Numbered from the stretch's first letter, positions 26,506 to 36,498 are shown. The stretch is DNA of 64,000 nt from Oscillibacter sp. 1-3 (GCF_000403435.2 NZ_KE159707.1:188274-252273), one strand, 5' to 3'. Notes: a model not told the origin generated them from the letters alone. Numbers and translations are program-made.

Positions 26506-27807
26506 TTACGTTTCGGTTACTCTAGATTTTATATACTCTGCAACATCATCAATTTCTGGATAAACATATGCCTTATTAATCCCAATTCGATTCAGAATTT
26601 CGAGTATTCGTCCTTTTTTATCTGCCGGAATATAAAATACAAGCTTTTTCCCATTACAGATATACCTATAATCTTTAGTGCTTTGTTGACCATATGTAAC
26701 TTCCTGGTTATTATAAAAAGATTCATCTAATCCCCAAATTATGAACGCCCCTTCTTGATGTGCAATTCTTTGATTTTTTCTAATTGGTTTTACAAATACT
26801 GGATTTGCAACCTCTTGAAATGAAATATCTCCACAAAACGAAGGACACTCGGACAAAACTTCATGTCTAAATTCCTCATAAGCGGAGCAAAGTAGACGAA
26901 CTCCTCCCCTCAATATGGACAACAAAGTCTGCTGTTTTGAGAAAGTAAGCATTGGGAGACTTGATAAGATTGCTACTTCCTCGCACTTTTCATATTTGAG
27001 ATCACTACTACAAACCTCATACATAAGCACCTCACCAGGAATATTTCCTCTTTCACAGGCAAAATAGAGGGCAACTAATGGATTAGATGTAACGTCTAGC
27101 AATCTTGTTGGTAAACCGTAGTGCTGCATTTCGACTAGAAAATCAAGGTGTGACGTGCAGTGAACAAATGAGTCTGGGCATCGTATGACGAGTTCTTGGT
27201 ACATCATGTATTCATTTTTGTATAAGCGGCTTTCTCTAAAAAGCGATGGGACTGAGATATAGTTGATATTAGAATGACCTCGAAAGAAATGGTTTTGCGT
27301 TTCAGATATTTTTGAGATTTCGGATATAAAACGTTCTACTGATGAAATTTGTATTAGCTCTATATCATTACGAACAATGAACGATTCATCTTTCGTAATA
27401 TATTTATCAGATTGGGGATAAAGGTGTTGCAAAATAGTTAAAAGCACAGTGGAATACAATTCCTTAGAAGCAGGTGCCAATAATATGTACAAGATACTTT
27501 GACATTCTACGTTGGTGAATGGTGCATGACCTTCAGATGTCAAATTGATTTTAGAAAAACAAGCAAGAACATCGGAAAATGAAGATGGTTTTTTATCATC
27601 AAGAACAGTTTTGAAAATGCTGGTTTGTAGCTGTTTCTTTAGACTATCTTTATTGGTCTGGAAAAGTCCGTCTTTACAGTATACATAGCCATCTGTAAAA
27701 AGCTTAATATATACTGTCTGGAATAAAATTTCCGAAACAAAAGAGAAATTTGCTATTTCTTTGATGTACAACAAATCTTTGTCTACAATTGATGACTGAT
27801 GACCCAT
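26506..27807 (-). CDS. FRG-domain protein, candidate defence gene
   Basis: 433 residues. Residues 1-150 are helical and not recognised. The FRG domain lies at about 160-300: NHFFRGHSNINYISVPSLFR, then HLDFLVEMQHYGLPTRLLDV-TSNPLVALYFACE; the F-RG and QHYG-PTRLLD-T-NPL-AL-FA motifs are diagnostic. FRG domains occur in abortive-infection and other anti-phage systems and may act on nucleotides or proteins; the reaction is not established to my knowledge. The gene starts 56 bp after the nSTAND frame ends, same strand, so likely one operon. AT-rich compared with neighbours, so probably acquired. Confidence 0.8.
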   Translation of the reverse strand: MGHQSSIVDKDLLYIKEIANFSFVSEILFQTVYIKLFTDGYVYCKDGLFQTNKDSLKKQLQTSIFKTVLDDKKPSSFSDVLACFSKINLTSEGHAPFTNVECQSILYILLAPASKELYSTVLLTILQHLYPQSDKYITKDESFIVRNDIELIQISSVERFISEISKISETQNHFFRGHSNINYISVPSLFRESRLYKNEYMMYQELVIRCPDSFVHCTSHLDFLVEMQHYGLPTRLLDVTSNPLVALYFACERGNIPGEVLMYEVCSSDLKYEKCEEVAILSSLPMLTFSKQQTLLSILRGGVRLLCSAYEEFRHEVLSECPSFCGDISFQEVANPVFVKPIRKNQRIAHQEGAFIIWGLDESFYNNQEVTYGQQSTKDYRYICNGKKLVFYIPADKKGRILEILNRIGINKAYVYPEIDDVAEYIKSRVTET

Positions 27808-27863
27808 TGCTATTGTACTCTATCCTCATAATTATGGCTATTTGTCCAAGTTGCTGTTATTCA

Positions 27864-30356
27864 TTAGCCTTGCTCCAGTAAATCGGACAATGGCTGTACT
27901 GACAAGGGGCTTCTGTGATATATGGCATCCCAAATATCCAAACAGGTTCTTAAGATACTTGGATTCTCCTTACCAGCATGAAATAAGCGAGCTACACAGG
28001 AAATTATATCCTCCATATGATATCCAAAATTGTTTTCTGGAGAGTCAAGGAACGACTTACAGACCGCCAAAAGTACATCTGCACAATCTATGGAATTAAT
28101 ATCATTCTCTTTTAAATAGTGTAAAATATCCACTTCCAATCGGTTCTTTGTCGATTTTTTAAGCAGTTTCATCAGAAAATTTTTATCACGTTGCACTTGT
28201 ATGCGTTCATTGATAAATAACAGACTAAGAGACGGCAGTTTTGTGCTGCAATCTGCAAGGTGTAGTAAAAGCCGCTTACAACACGCATGGCTATCATCAT
28301 TGTTAAAATAGATTACAGCTTGCCGGCAGATTGCGTCTGCCTGCTGATCGTTTAGCGGTAGTTCCATGAGGTTTTCCACTGTCCAGTGATTTGTAACAAT
28401 CATAACCGCAATCATTTCAGCAGCGCGTTTTTTTAAATCATTTATGGAGGATTGACATGCGTTTTTTAATTTGGAGGTATAGAATTTGGAGTCAATTTCA
28501 TAAAAACGGTATAAAAGATCAAAAGCTTGTCTAGCTCCCAGCGTTCGCAAGTCTCTCTCCAACAACTGATCAAATAAAATCTTTGAGAAGGCTTTATCAA
28601 TGTTATACCAAGGTACTGCACAATCCATAACCGCAAATAATATGGCAGGATTTTCATCTTCGACTGCTCTTTTAACGACTTTTTCAAACTGAAAAGCAAG
28701 GTTTGTTTGATTCCATAAAAGTTCTCCTATCGCTTCGAAAGCACATCCACGAACACAATTTATTGAACCTTGCAGTAAATCTTCACAGCTTAATTTGTCA
28801 CTTTTTTTATGAAGATCAAACGAATAAAATTCTGGCTCAGAATCTTTGTAACAATCTACTATTTCAATGAGTTTTTGTAAGATATCAGTTGGCCAATCCT
28901 CAGTAGCTCGTTTTGATAATACATGTGAAAAAGAGATGTCCAGTTGTGCAGATGGCTTCTGACAAAAACGTCTCAAGACTTTGCAGGTCAGGGGCAAAGG
29001 AACTTCCGACGAATCCAATGCATTCACCACAGCATCTACAAATTCCTCAGATACATTCTGAGGAAAGCTTAAAGAAAGTGCAGCAAATCGGACTGGCTCT
29101 TTTTTTGCTGCAGTAGATAGGCTTCGGGCAAACATAGGAGGTGTGGATTCAATTCCAGAATTCCGGCGTTCTCCATTCCTCTCTGGCGGATATTCGCTCA
29201 TATTGGAAATTATCCTTAACCAGCTTTTGTCACTGATTCTGTCAAGATGTCCTTCAATTGGAGAAGAAACATAATGTGCCATCCCGATACGAAAAATATC
29301 AAATTTATGAGACGACTCAGGAAACTTTCGTTTTAGGACCTCAATTAGTTCCTTAGTTGTTTTTGCTGTTCTATCAGGGAAAAGTGCAGAAAGAAGAATA
29401 CTCTGTAAATCTCCCCAAAACGAGTTATAGTAATTCCCTCCACCTTCCGCTTTGTGACATCTCATTCGATATTGATATGTAGCACGCATTTCCTCTACAG
29501 GGGGACTCCAATGCATTAGAGTTTGTTCCAATTTAATAAATGTGGTTTCACTACAATAAGGAGAGAATCGCTGAATAATCCGTTGGGAACAGGAAAGCTG
29601 ATTTTTCTCTATACCAGTTTCTTCAAAGGCATTTCTATCAAAATCAGATAATAACCATTGCAATACTTCATCGGAAGAATCAAGTGGAAGGTACTCCATT
29701 GCATGGAGAAATAATTCCTGTTTGATTGGAGATTCAATATGTGTCCACAGAGAAACACATTGAAAAAAATGCTTTGGTTCTTTTTCGGCCAATTGATTGA
29801 GGGCAAACTGTATAAATTGAACGATTTGCCGTTCAGCAGTTACAAGAGCACCTTTCGAAGACCAATCGCTCATATAACGGGACTTGGATTCTGTCTCTGC
29901 TACTTCTAGTACGGCAGGCAACAGCTCTGTGACAATCTGCTCACAGTTTTGTTCAACATAAGATTTTGAGATTGTTTCATCAAGAAAATGCACATTTTTT
30001 CGATAATCAGGACCGGATAAAATCCAGACTTTTATGACAGGGATTGCTTGGACACACCCATGAGCAATTAAATCGTATAAAGCAAAATCGTCTTGTAAAA
30101 GGCCAATGTTATTCAAAAGTAAATTAATCCGCATAGAAAACACATTGGAGGACTGACTCGTGCACTGGCCTACAATTTCGTACAGTTCATTAGGTTGAAG
30201 AACATCCATCTCAGGTTTTTGAAGAATTGTCCACACTAGTTCTGGATCTTCCTGAACAATAGAGCGCAAAAGCCTGTTTCCTTCCGTTTTGTGCCAAGGG
30301 TAATTAGGAGCCGATTCAAATAATAAGCGTATAAATGCAGGATGGCCCCAAAACAC
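27864..30356 (-). CDS. C-terminal helical-repeat part of the nSTAND protein (separated by TGA)
   Basis: 830 residues opening in exactly the same frame as the gene at 30360-32348, one codon after its TGA; a GTG at 30354-30356 is the first possible restart. No good ribosome site precedes it. The sequence is alpha-helical repeat throughout (HEAT/TPR-like solenoid), e.g. FRIGMAHYVSSPIEGHLDRI, VNALDSSEVPLPLTCKVLRR, and has no catalytic motif I can see. In Avs-type STAND proteins such a C-terminal solenoid senses a phage protein. No other stop occurs over 2.5 kb, so the reading frame has been kept. It may be made by readthrough, by restart, or no longer made. Confidence 0.75.
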   Translation of the reverse strand: MFWGHPAFIRLLFESAPNYPWHKTEGNRLLRSIVQEDPELVWTILQKPEMDVLQPNELYEIVGQCTSQSSNVFSMRINLLLNNIGLLQDDFALYDLIAHGCVQAIPVIKVWILSGPDYRKNVHFLDETISKSYVEQNCEQIVTELLPAVLEVAETESKSRYMSDWSSKGALVTAERQIVQFIQFALNQLAEKEPKHFFQCVSLWTHIESPIKQELFLHAMEYLPLDSSDEVLQWLLSDFDRNAFEETGIEKNQLSCSQRIIQRFSPYCSETTFIKLEQTLMHWSPPVEEMRATYQYRMRCHKAEGGGNYYNSFWGDLQSILLSALFPDRTAKTTKELIEVLKRKFPESSHKFDIFRIGMAHYVSSPIEGHLDRISDKSWLRIISNMSEYPPERNGERRNSGIESTPPMFARSLSTAAKKEPVRFAALSLSFPQNVSEEFVDAVVNALDSSEVPLPLTCKVLRRFCQKPSAQLDISFSHVLSKRATEDWPTDILQKLIEIVDCYKDSEPEFYSFDLHKKSDKLSCEDLLQGSINCVRGCAFEAIGELLWNQTNLAFQFEKVVKRAVEDENPAILFAVMDCAVPWYNIDKAFSKILFDQLLERDLRTLGARQAFDLLYRFYEIDSKFYTSKLKNACQSSINDLKKRAAEMIAVMIVTNHWTVENLMELPLNDQQADAICRQAVIYFNNDDSHACCKRLLLHLADCSTKLPSLSLLFINERIQVQRDKNFLMKLLKKSTKNRLEVDILHYLKENDINSIDCADVLLAVCKSFLDSPENNFGYHMEDIISCVARLFHAGKENPSILRTCLDIWDAIYHRSPLSVQPLSDLLEQG

Positions 30357-30359
30357 CGC

Positions 30360-32348
30360 TCACACGATCTGGGAATGCCATTCCGGATTTTGATAATAGG
30401 CAGACAGCAATTCCCAATCGTTCCTGTTTGGATAATCGGACTGTCCTAAAACCTCAAAGGCACAACAACGAAAGTAGTAACGGACATCTGGAGACTCTAA
30501 AAGATCCTGACATGCCCTCAAAAACATTTTGTGGTCAACTTTTGATAAGTATTGCAGCAACATCAGCAGTTGGTAGCGTACATCTGGTGTCTGCTTATCT
30601 ATACTTCCTAAAAATGCAGTGATTTGTTCCCCTGAGCAAAGCCGATTTAGATTATCCACCGCCAAAAAATAGTCCAAGAAGCTTTGGTGACAGAAGAAAA
30701 CCTTTCCCTCTACTTTTTTCAATACGCCACAAGAAACCAACGCATCAATTGCTGTCCGATCCGTTATCTGCAATAGTGGTACAAAAAGGGATTCTCTGCT
30801 TCGCATACTGGTAATCAGTTGGTTGTAACATTGTGTAGTTGCGTTGATAGCCACCCCCTTGCTTTCGCAGTCAGTCAGAGTCTGTTGCCACCATTCATCC
30901 ATCAATTGGAATAAAGTGGTGACTGTATTTTTAACTTCACTTTTGATTTGGGTCCAAATATACAGATTTGATGGCGTTTGAAGCAGTGTTTGTAGCCTTA
31001 CGGAGAGTTTCGGATAAGAATCTCCAGTAACACTTTGAACGTTCGCCTTGGACAATAGTCCTATTGTAATAGTTTCCCATCGGAGTTGTTGTGTTTTGTC
31101 ATCTCTAGACGGATTCAATAAATTCCGCAAGCCAGGGTCAGTTTCATAATCAAATGTACGTACTGCAAAAATACAGCTGATTTGTCCGCCTTCATGATGA
31201 TTGAATTCTTGAACTTGCCGAATCATTGCCTTGCAAACATCCAACATAGTGGAAGTACGGCTGTTCGTCCAACGCAAAGCATCCAGTTGATCAAAAATCA
31301 AGACACAGCGTTGCCCTCCTGCTATTCGATACAAAGCTGCAACTGGAGAGTCTGGCAGATCCAGCAAACGGCCATATTGATCGGGGGATCGCTCTGGTTG
31401 GTCTTTATCTAGGGAAAGCACTAAAAATGGAATCTCACTATCCTTCAATACCTGGATAACTTCTTGAATACATCCGCTTTTCCCAGCTCCAGCACTACCC
31501 TGAAGAATGACAGACTTTCCACTACGAATTTGCTCTAATACTTTATCCGTTTCTATCCGATGAATCAGCATTGAACCAATAGACTGAAAACGCTCTACAT
31601 ATGTACGATTTAGCTCAAGTATACGGTGTAAACAACTAGGGTCCTGTCTCATAATCCGTCGGTGAACCCCTTGACTTTCTAACCAATTGACAATATTTGA
31701 TTCACAGATTGGCTTTCCCCAATATGATTGATCATTAGCAAAACGTTCCAATAAGACGCGAATTGCCGACGCAGAACAAGAATCATTTTCTACAAATATA
31801 ATTGAGATTAAACTCTCTAGTCTCCGGCGATGTTCTTCGCCTATTGGCTCTAACTCAAAATAGCAGTGAGAGAGTAAGTATACTAATTGTGTTCCAGTTT
31901 CCTGGAACTTCTCTGCGCAATGTTTTTGCCATTTGCGCAATGACGAATTTGTCACTTGTTCTCTGAATGTTGTTTCCGATCCATTGCAGGTTCTAGCACG
32001 GTTACATAAAGAGTCAAGTTCATCATATGGTATTGGCGAAATAAAATAATAAGCATGCTTTTTACCACTTAAAATGTGTGCTTTCGCATTCTGGAACACG
32101 GTATGATTATCTAAATCGCAGGGACGCCAAGATAATTGTATTCCATTCGAGCCTTTACATTGATAATATCTTCGTTCTCCGTCTGGTGCTGTAGCAATAT
32201 ATTCAACACCAACCCCCTCACGACCTAAAGGCTCTACTTCTATAGAAACAAGGCGCTCTAAAAGAAGTTCCAATACCAGTTGGGCAAAAAAGCGATCTTC
32301 ATACCGGTTTCCGCTTTTATCGCCACGCCCACCACGTTCAAGACTCAT
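30360..32348 (-). CDS. nSTAND NTPase with N-terminal PD-(D/E)xK-like domain, candidate defence protein
   Basis: 662 residues from MSLERGGRGDKSGNRYEDRF. N-terminal domain (1-110): the GGRGDKxGNxYE signature, VEYIATAPDGERRYYQCKGS in which D/E...Q-C-K resembles a PD-(D/E)xK nuclease core, as in Mrr/Cap4-type effectors. NTPase (about 270-480): Walker A LQGSAGAGKSG, Walker B RCVLIFDQLDAL, then a sensor-like FAVRTFDYETD; this is the nSTAND3 pattern. The winged-helix-like region after about 490 contains VFFCHQSFLDYFLAVDNLNR. The frame ends at TGA 30360-30362 but continues in phase for 830 residues, for about 1490 in all, the size of Avs-like proteins. An IS1595 element lies 60 bp upstream of the start and may separate it from its promoter. 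Confidence 0.8.
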   Translation of the reverse strand: MSLERGGRGDKSGNRYEDRFFAQLVLELLLERLVSIEVEPLGREGVGVEYIATAPDGERRYYQCKGSNGIQLSWRPCDLDNHTVFQNAKAHILSGKKHAYYFISPIPYDELDSLCNRARTCNGSETTFREQVTNSSLRKWQKHCAEKFQETGTQLVYLLSHCYFELEPIGEEHRRRLESLISIIFVENDSCSASAIRVLLERFANDQSYWGKPICESNIVNWLESQGVHRRIMRQDPSCLHRILELNRTYVERFQSIGSMLIHRIETDKVLEQIRSGKSVILQGSAGAGKSGCIQEVIQVLKDSEIPFLVLSLDKDQPERSPDQYGRLLDLPDSPVAALYRIAGGQRCVLIFDQLDALRWTNSRTSTMLDVCKAMIRQVQEFNHHEGGQISCIFAVRTFDYETDPGLRNLLNPSRDDKTQQLRWETITIGLLSKANVQSVTGDSYPKLSVRLQTLLQTPSNLYIWTQIKSEVKNTVTTLFQLMDEWWQQTLTDCESKGVAINATTQCYNQLITSMRSRESLFVPLLQITDRTAIDALVSCGVLKKVEGKVFFCHQSFLDYFLAVDNLNRLCSGEQITAFLGSIDKQTPDVRYQLLMLLQYLSKVDHKMFLRACQDLLESPDVRYYFRCCAFEVLGQSDYPNRNDWELLSAYYQNPEWHSQIV

Positions 32349-32421
32349 AGGATGTAACCTCACTTCATACAGAAATACAGAAATTCGGTGTTATTGTAAA
32401 ATATAATATATGATTATCCCT

Positions 32422-33500
32422 TTAGCTCAGCCTGACAGAGCCAGCAATAGCGAGGACAAGGCGGTCAAGAAGTAGAGGACCAAAGGAACGACGGGAGAAA
32501 CGGAAACAAAATTCGTCCAGGTAGGACTGTAGATTGTCTTTCGGCAGGCCGTGATAGGTGCCCGAAATGAACGCCTTGGCATTGCTGACAATGATGTGGA
32601 GCCAATGGAGCAGGCCAGAATCGGGATAGTAGGTCTTGTGTTCATGAGAAAACTCTTTCAGCGCCGGAATATAGCTGCGATAACCGTCGCTGCGGATCAC
32701 ACTGTTTTCTGCAAAGGCGGATTGGGCAAATTTTCTGACAGGAGCCTGTTTGATGGGGGTTAGGGGTTGGCCGTGAAAGTTTGTGTACAGCATTTACAAC
32801 AACAACTGACCCAATAACCCCTTAATCACAAGTGCTCTCCAGAAACAGATGAAATATGAGCAACCTTTTCTCGATATTTCATCTGTTTTTGGGAGAAAAT
32901 GACATTGTCAGTTGTTGTTGCATCCTATCGATTACACAAGTTTGTCTGCCCTCTCATGTTAGGCCTGACACGCATTTTGAGATGACATGGATTGCCTTGA
33001 CTGTCCAGAGACAATGCCACAAAACCCTTCGCCTTTTCCGTTCCACGTCCCCGCTTTTTGCCCCTTACAGGCCCGCCAAAGTACGCATCGTCAAACTCGA
33101 TCACACCTTTGAGCTGATGTTTTTCATCTCGCTGTCCCATGGCCGCGCGGATGCGCTTGAGCAGATACCATGCGCTCTTGTAGGTCATCCCCAGTTGCCT
33201 GGACAGTTGGACTGCGGAGATCCCTCGCTTATCCTGGCACACCAGATAGAATGCAAGAAACCACTTCGTCAGCGGCAGATGGGTCTTGTGCAGGACCGTC
33301 CCTGCCGTCACGGAAACCTGGTGACGGCATTGGGCGCACTGATATCGGCCATTGCTCAGCCGGTATCCATGCCGACTCCCACATTTGGGGCAGACGTACC
33401 CCTTTTCCCACCGCTGTGCTGCCAGATAGTCCAGGCACGCACTTTCTGTTGAGAATCGTTTCAGAAATGCTCCCAAGGGTAATCCTTTTCCCTTCGCCAT
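32422..33500 (-). pseudogene. IS1595-family transposase, interrupted
   Basis: N-terminal zinc finger CPKCGSRHGYRLSNGRYQCA-QC, then TVLHKTHLPLTKWFLAFYLV and the ISXO2-like DDE part IEFDDAYFGGPVRGKKRGRG. After MRVRPNMRG the frame is broken by the 124 bp palindromic element, and the C-terminal half resumes at FHGQPLTPIKQAPVRKFAQS with SDGYRSYIPALKEFSHEHKT and WLHIIVSNAKAFISGTYHG. Would be a normal transposase of about 300 residues without the insertion. Confidence 0.85.
32797..32920. repeat. 124 bp palindromic mini-element inside the IS1595 transposase
   Basis: Terminal repeats CAACAACAACTGAC and GTCAGTTGTTGTTG. A second, inner palindrome (AACAGATGAAATAT / ATATTTCATCTGTT) fills the middle, so the whole can fold as nested stems. 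No coding capacity. It is a different family from the GGCCTTGTTTG elements. Target duplication unclear. Confidence 0.8.
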
Positions 33501-33710
33501 GACCCTTCCCCTCCCTTTCGGGTTTCATGGCTCCAGTTTATCACAGTTTTCCTCCCTTGTTCCAGCTTTTTCTCTTGCTGAACTAAAGGGATAATCATAT
33601 ATAATAAAACTACTTCTAATATTGATCTTATTGCTTTGATTTAAAGCTATCTGAATTCTTCCGCTATTTCGTTTCTTCCTCAGTATCAATAATCGGTTCG
33701 TGGTTACCGA

Positions 33711-34439
33711 TTATCTGGTATGTATCAATTTGCCCCATGTTTTTTTCTTGCTCCAAGTTCTCTTGCCTCTCAGAGAAGGAATACCCATATCTTCCAGTTG
33801 CAAAGATATTCTCGCAAGACTTGCCCTCGATACGGCCATCTCATGAATCAAGCGGACACCCTTTGCTTGTCCTTCATGAACAATGAGTTTCCCTTGCTGA
33901 TCATGGGTATATCCATAACATATTCGTTGATAATACTTGGAATCTGGATTTTTGAAAGATTTACGCAGTCCCCATTTGATGTCCTCGCTTTTAGAAAAGC
34001 TCTCTTCCTGCGCTCTGGCACAAATCAATGACAGCATGAACTCGGAACTTTCATAGAGGGAATGAATGTCCTCCTGTTCAAAATAGATGTCGATATTTCT
34101 ATTTCTTAACATCCGAATGGTCTTTAATGCATCCACTGTGTTACGGGCAAAGCAATGCGCAGATTTCGTGAGGATCATATCAATCTTTCCGCGTTTACAA
34201 GCAGATAGCAATGAGTTAAACCTGCTTCGTCCTTTTATCCGTGTTCCGCTGCCTATATCGGAATATGCACCTACGAAAATCCAACTTGGATTCTGTTTGA
34301 TATGATCTTCATAATAGTGTTCTTGTGCAACTAAGCTGGATTGCTGTCCATCTGCTCTGGTACTGATCCGACAATATGCCGCTACCTTTAGTTTCAGTAG
34401 AATTTTGCTCTTGGGTAAAATTGTCCTTGCAACGCTCAT
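33711..34439 (-). pseudogene. Serine recombinase, truncated after the start of the Recombinase domain
   Basis: KVAAYCRISTRADGQQSSLV (catalytic Ser in RIST), FVGAYSDIGSGTRIKGRSRF, LTKSAHCFARNTVDALKTIR (usual form KSISRFARNT, so the first Arg/Ser pair is changed), then ICYGYTHDQQGKLIVHE and GIPSLRGKRTWSKKKTWGKL. It ends at residue 242, soon after the Recombinase domain begins. The KSAHCF change may affect the active site. It faces the same way as the stand-alone recombinase-domain gene 12 bp upstream. Confidence 0.75.
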
Positions 34440-34450
34440 TTGTTTCCTTT

Positions 34451-34918
34451 TTATCTTTCATGAGAGCGACATCTGCGCCGGTTCTCCCTTTGAACAAGCT
34501 CAAACAAATCCGTTGAAATAATCGCTGGATGATGACCTCTCATGACTATCTTAGTATCTGCATCAACGTTTTCGACTTGCACACCATCTCTGATTTGTGT
34601 CTTGCCCAAAACAACATCGCCAAGATACTTCTCATTTTTGAGAATTTTAGAAATCGTTTCCTTGCTCCAGATATCCTTTCCAGTAGGTGAAAGTACATTC
34701 ATCTGTGCTAACGAAGTAGAAATCTTCCCAAGGCTGTCACCGGCAGCAAAGCGCTCAAAAATGTGGAACACATAAATGGCTTCTGCAGGATAGACCATTA
34801 GGTCACCTTCTGTGGTTATTCTGTAACCATAGCATACTGTAGATGCTTTGGCGGATTTTCCGCTATGAAAACTTTTTTGCAGGCCAGCTTTAATTTGCTC
34901 GCTTTTTGTCGTATCCAT
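34451..34918 (-). CDS. Recombinase-domain-only protein (no catalytic domain)
   Basis: 155 residues from MDTTKSEQIKAGLQKSFHSG, with GGAGG upstream. It consists of the Recombinase domain alone: CYGYRITTEGDLMVYPAEA, GDSLGKISTSLAQMNVLSPT, TISKILKNEKYLGDVVLGKT, HPAIISTDLFELVQREN. It has the same design as 1047-1538, including the N-terminal KSE-x-IK-x-GL motif, while the two differ in sequence. An independent start and ribosome site in both argue against simple decay. Possible accessory subunit for the catalytic recombinase next door. Confidence 0.7.
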   Translation of the reverse strand: MDTTKSEQIKAGLQKSFHSGKSAKASTVCYGYRITTEGDLMVYPAEAIYVFHIFERFAAGDSLGKISTSLAQMNVLSPTGKDIWSKETISKILKNEKYLGDVVLGKTQIRDGVQVENVDADTKIVMRGHHPAIISTDLFELVQRENRRRCRSHER

Positions 34919-34945
34919 GGTATCATATTCCTCCAATAATTTCAA

Positions 34946-35137
34946 TCAAATCAATATAAGTGAGATATAAAAATACACAACTTGGAAGTTGCGCATGGAT
35001 GTACATGATCAAGTCGTTCTATAAAGAATGGTGTGTTTTTACTACATTACTCTCTTCGGGGAGTAGGATAATACGTTCATAGAAACTTCATTTTTCTTTC
35101 TGTTTCAACACTTTTTGACAGGATTTTCGTCAACTTA
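34946..35137. other. AT-rich junction between opposing recombinase genes
   Basis: No gene seen; likely a deletion/insertion boundary between two mobile elements. Confidence 0.4.
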
Positions 35138-35139
35138 TC

Positions 35140-36385
35140 ATTTGAAAAGGAAAATATCAATACGTTGACAGAGTCCAGCGAGTTCCTGATCACCCTGTTC
35201 AGCGGCTTTGCCCAGGCGGAGAGCGAGTCCATCAGCAAAAACGTGATCTGAGGCATCCAAAAGAGCCGGGAGGCGGGGAACGTCCCCTTCCAGTACTAGA
35301 AGCTGCTGGGCTACCGGCGAGGGGCTGACGGTCAGCCGGAGATCATCCGGTCGGAGGCGGAGACAGTCAAGCGTATCTTCCGCCGCTACCTGGACGGGTA
35401 CAGCCTGGGCCAGATCAAAGCGGAGCTGGAGGCGAATCATGTTCCTACCGCCTGCGGAATCCAGGGCTGGACATATCAGGTGATCCACAACATCCTGGTC
35501 TATGAAAAATACATTGGCGACGCCCTGCTGCAAAAGACCTATACCACCGACTGCATCAGCAAGACGGTAAAGAAAAACCAGGGAGAGCGCCCCATGGTGT
35601 ATGTGGAGAACAATCACCCGCCCATCATTCCGAAAGAGATCTTCTATCAGGTACGGGAGGAGATGGCCCGCAGGTCCAGCAAACGGAAGGTGATGCAGAG
35701 AACGGCCAAGACTGAACAGGGTAAATACTCCGCTAAATACGCCCTGTCCGAGCTGCTGGTGTGCGGGGAGTGTGGGACGCCCTACAAGCGATGCACCTGG
35801 GCCAGAAACGGCAAAAAGCGGATCGTCTGGCGGTACGTCTCCCGGCTGGAGTTCGGCACGAAATACTGCCATACTTCTCCCACGCTGGACGAGGACAAGC
35901 TGCACCGGGCCATCCTGGAGGCCATCAACGGCCTCGACCAGACCGGGCAGGAGATCACGGAGGAGTTCTTGGATATCGCCAGCCTCGTCCAGCAAGGACA
36001 GGAGGGCGGCGGGGGCGATCCCCTTGCCCTGCAGCGGCTGGCGGTTCTGACGGCGGAACAGGCGGCGCTGATGGAACAGGCGCTGGCGCTGCCAGAGAAT
36101 ATGGAAAACAAAGAATTGAACACCCGACTCAGAGAGATCGCAGAGGAGCGGGAGAGCATTCTGTACCAGCTTGGATCGCTCCAGCAGGCGGATGAACGGC
36201 AGGCTGGCCAAGCGGCCCGGATGAACAGCCTGCGGGAGTTTGTTGAACAGCGGGAAACGAAATTTGCGGTATACGATGACGCCATCACCCGCAAGTTTGT
36301 GGAGCAGATCACTATCCTGGACGCTGAAACCATCCGCATCAAGTTCCGCTATCCGGGGCTGGAGGTTGACAAAAAACTGAACTGA
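35140..36385 (+). pseudogene. Large serine recombinase, N-terminal catalytic part missing and stops inside
   Basis: Begins at NTLTESSEFLITLFSGFAQA-ESESISKNV, the last part of the resolvase domain, then TGA and, shortly after, TAG (in the codons of QYKLLGY). Recombinase domain: YRRGADGQPEIIRSEAETVK-RIFRRYLDGYSLGQIKAELE, then HNILVYEKYIGDALLQKTYT. Zinc ribbon: LLVCGECGTPYKRCTWARNG with further Cys in TKYCHT. Coiled coil and the FVEQITILDAETIRIKFRYP end are complete. So the DNA-binding two thirds remain but the catalytic serine part is gone. It marks another decayed element next to the defence block. Confidence 0.85.
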
Positions 36386-36498
36386 CAGCGGTGCAAGTTC
36401 AAATACCACTTCTTCGGACATTACCACATGGACAGGGTCATCCAAAAGAAATATGTTCTGCTGTACGAGCGGATCATCAGACCGAAGCTGTGAAAAGT

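Larger units (their letters stand above)
32409..33598 (-). mobile_element. IS1595-family insertion sequence carrying a nested mini-element
   Basis: Inverted ends TATGATTATCCCTTTAG (32409-32425) and CTAAAGGGATAATCAT (to 33598). The 8 bp ATATAATA occurs at 32401-32408 and again at 33599-33606, a candidate 8-bp target duplication as usual for IS1595. The transposase is on the minus strand and is interrupted at 32797-32920. It lies just upstream of the nSTAND gene. Confidence 0.82.

Noticed and set aside
30354-30362. Selenocysteine at the in-frame TGA of the nSTAND gene
   Set aside because: No recognisable SECIS-like hairpin directly after the TGA, and the position is in a helical repeat junction, not a redox site.
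35138-36445. A 435-codon minus-strand frame opposite the recombinase remnant
   Set aside because: Antisense shadow; the plus strand shows the recombinase zinc ribbon and coiled coil.
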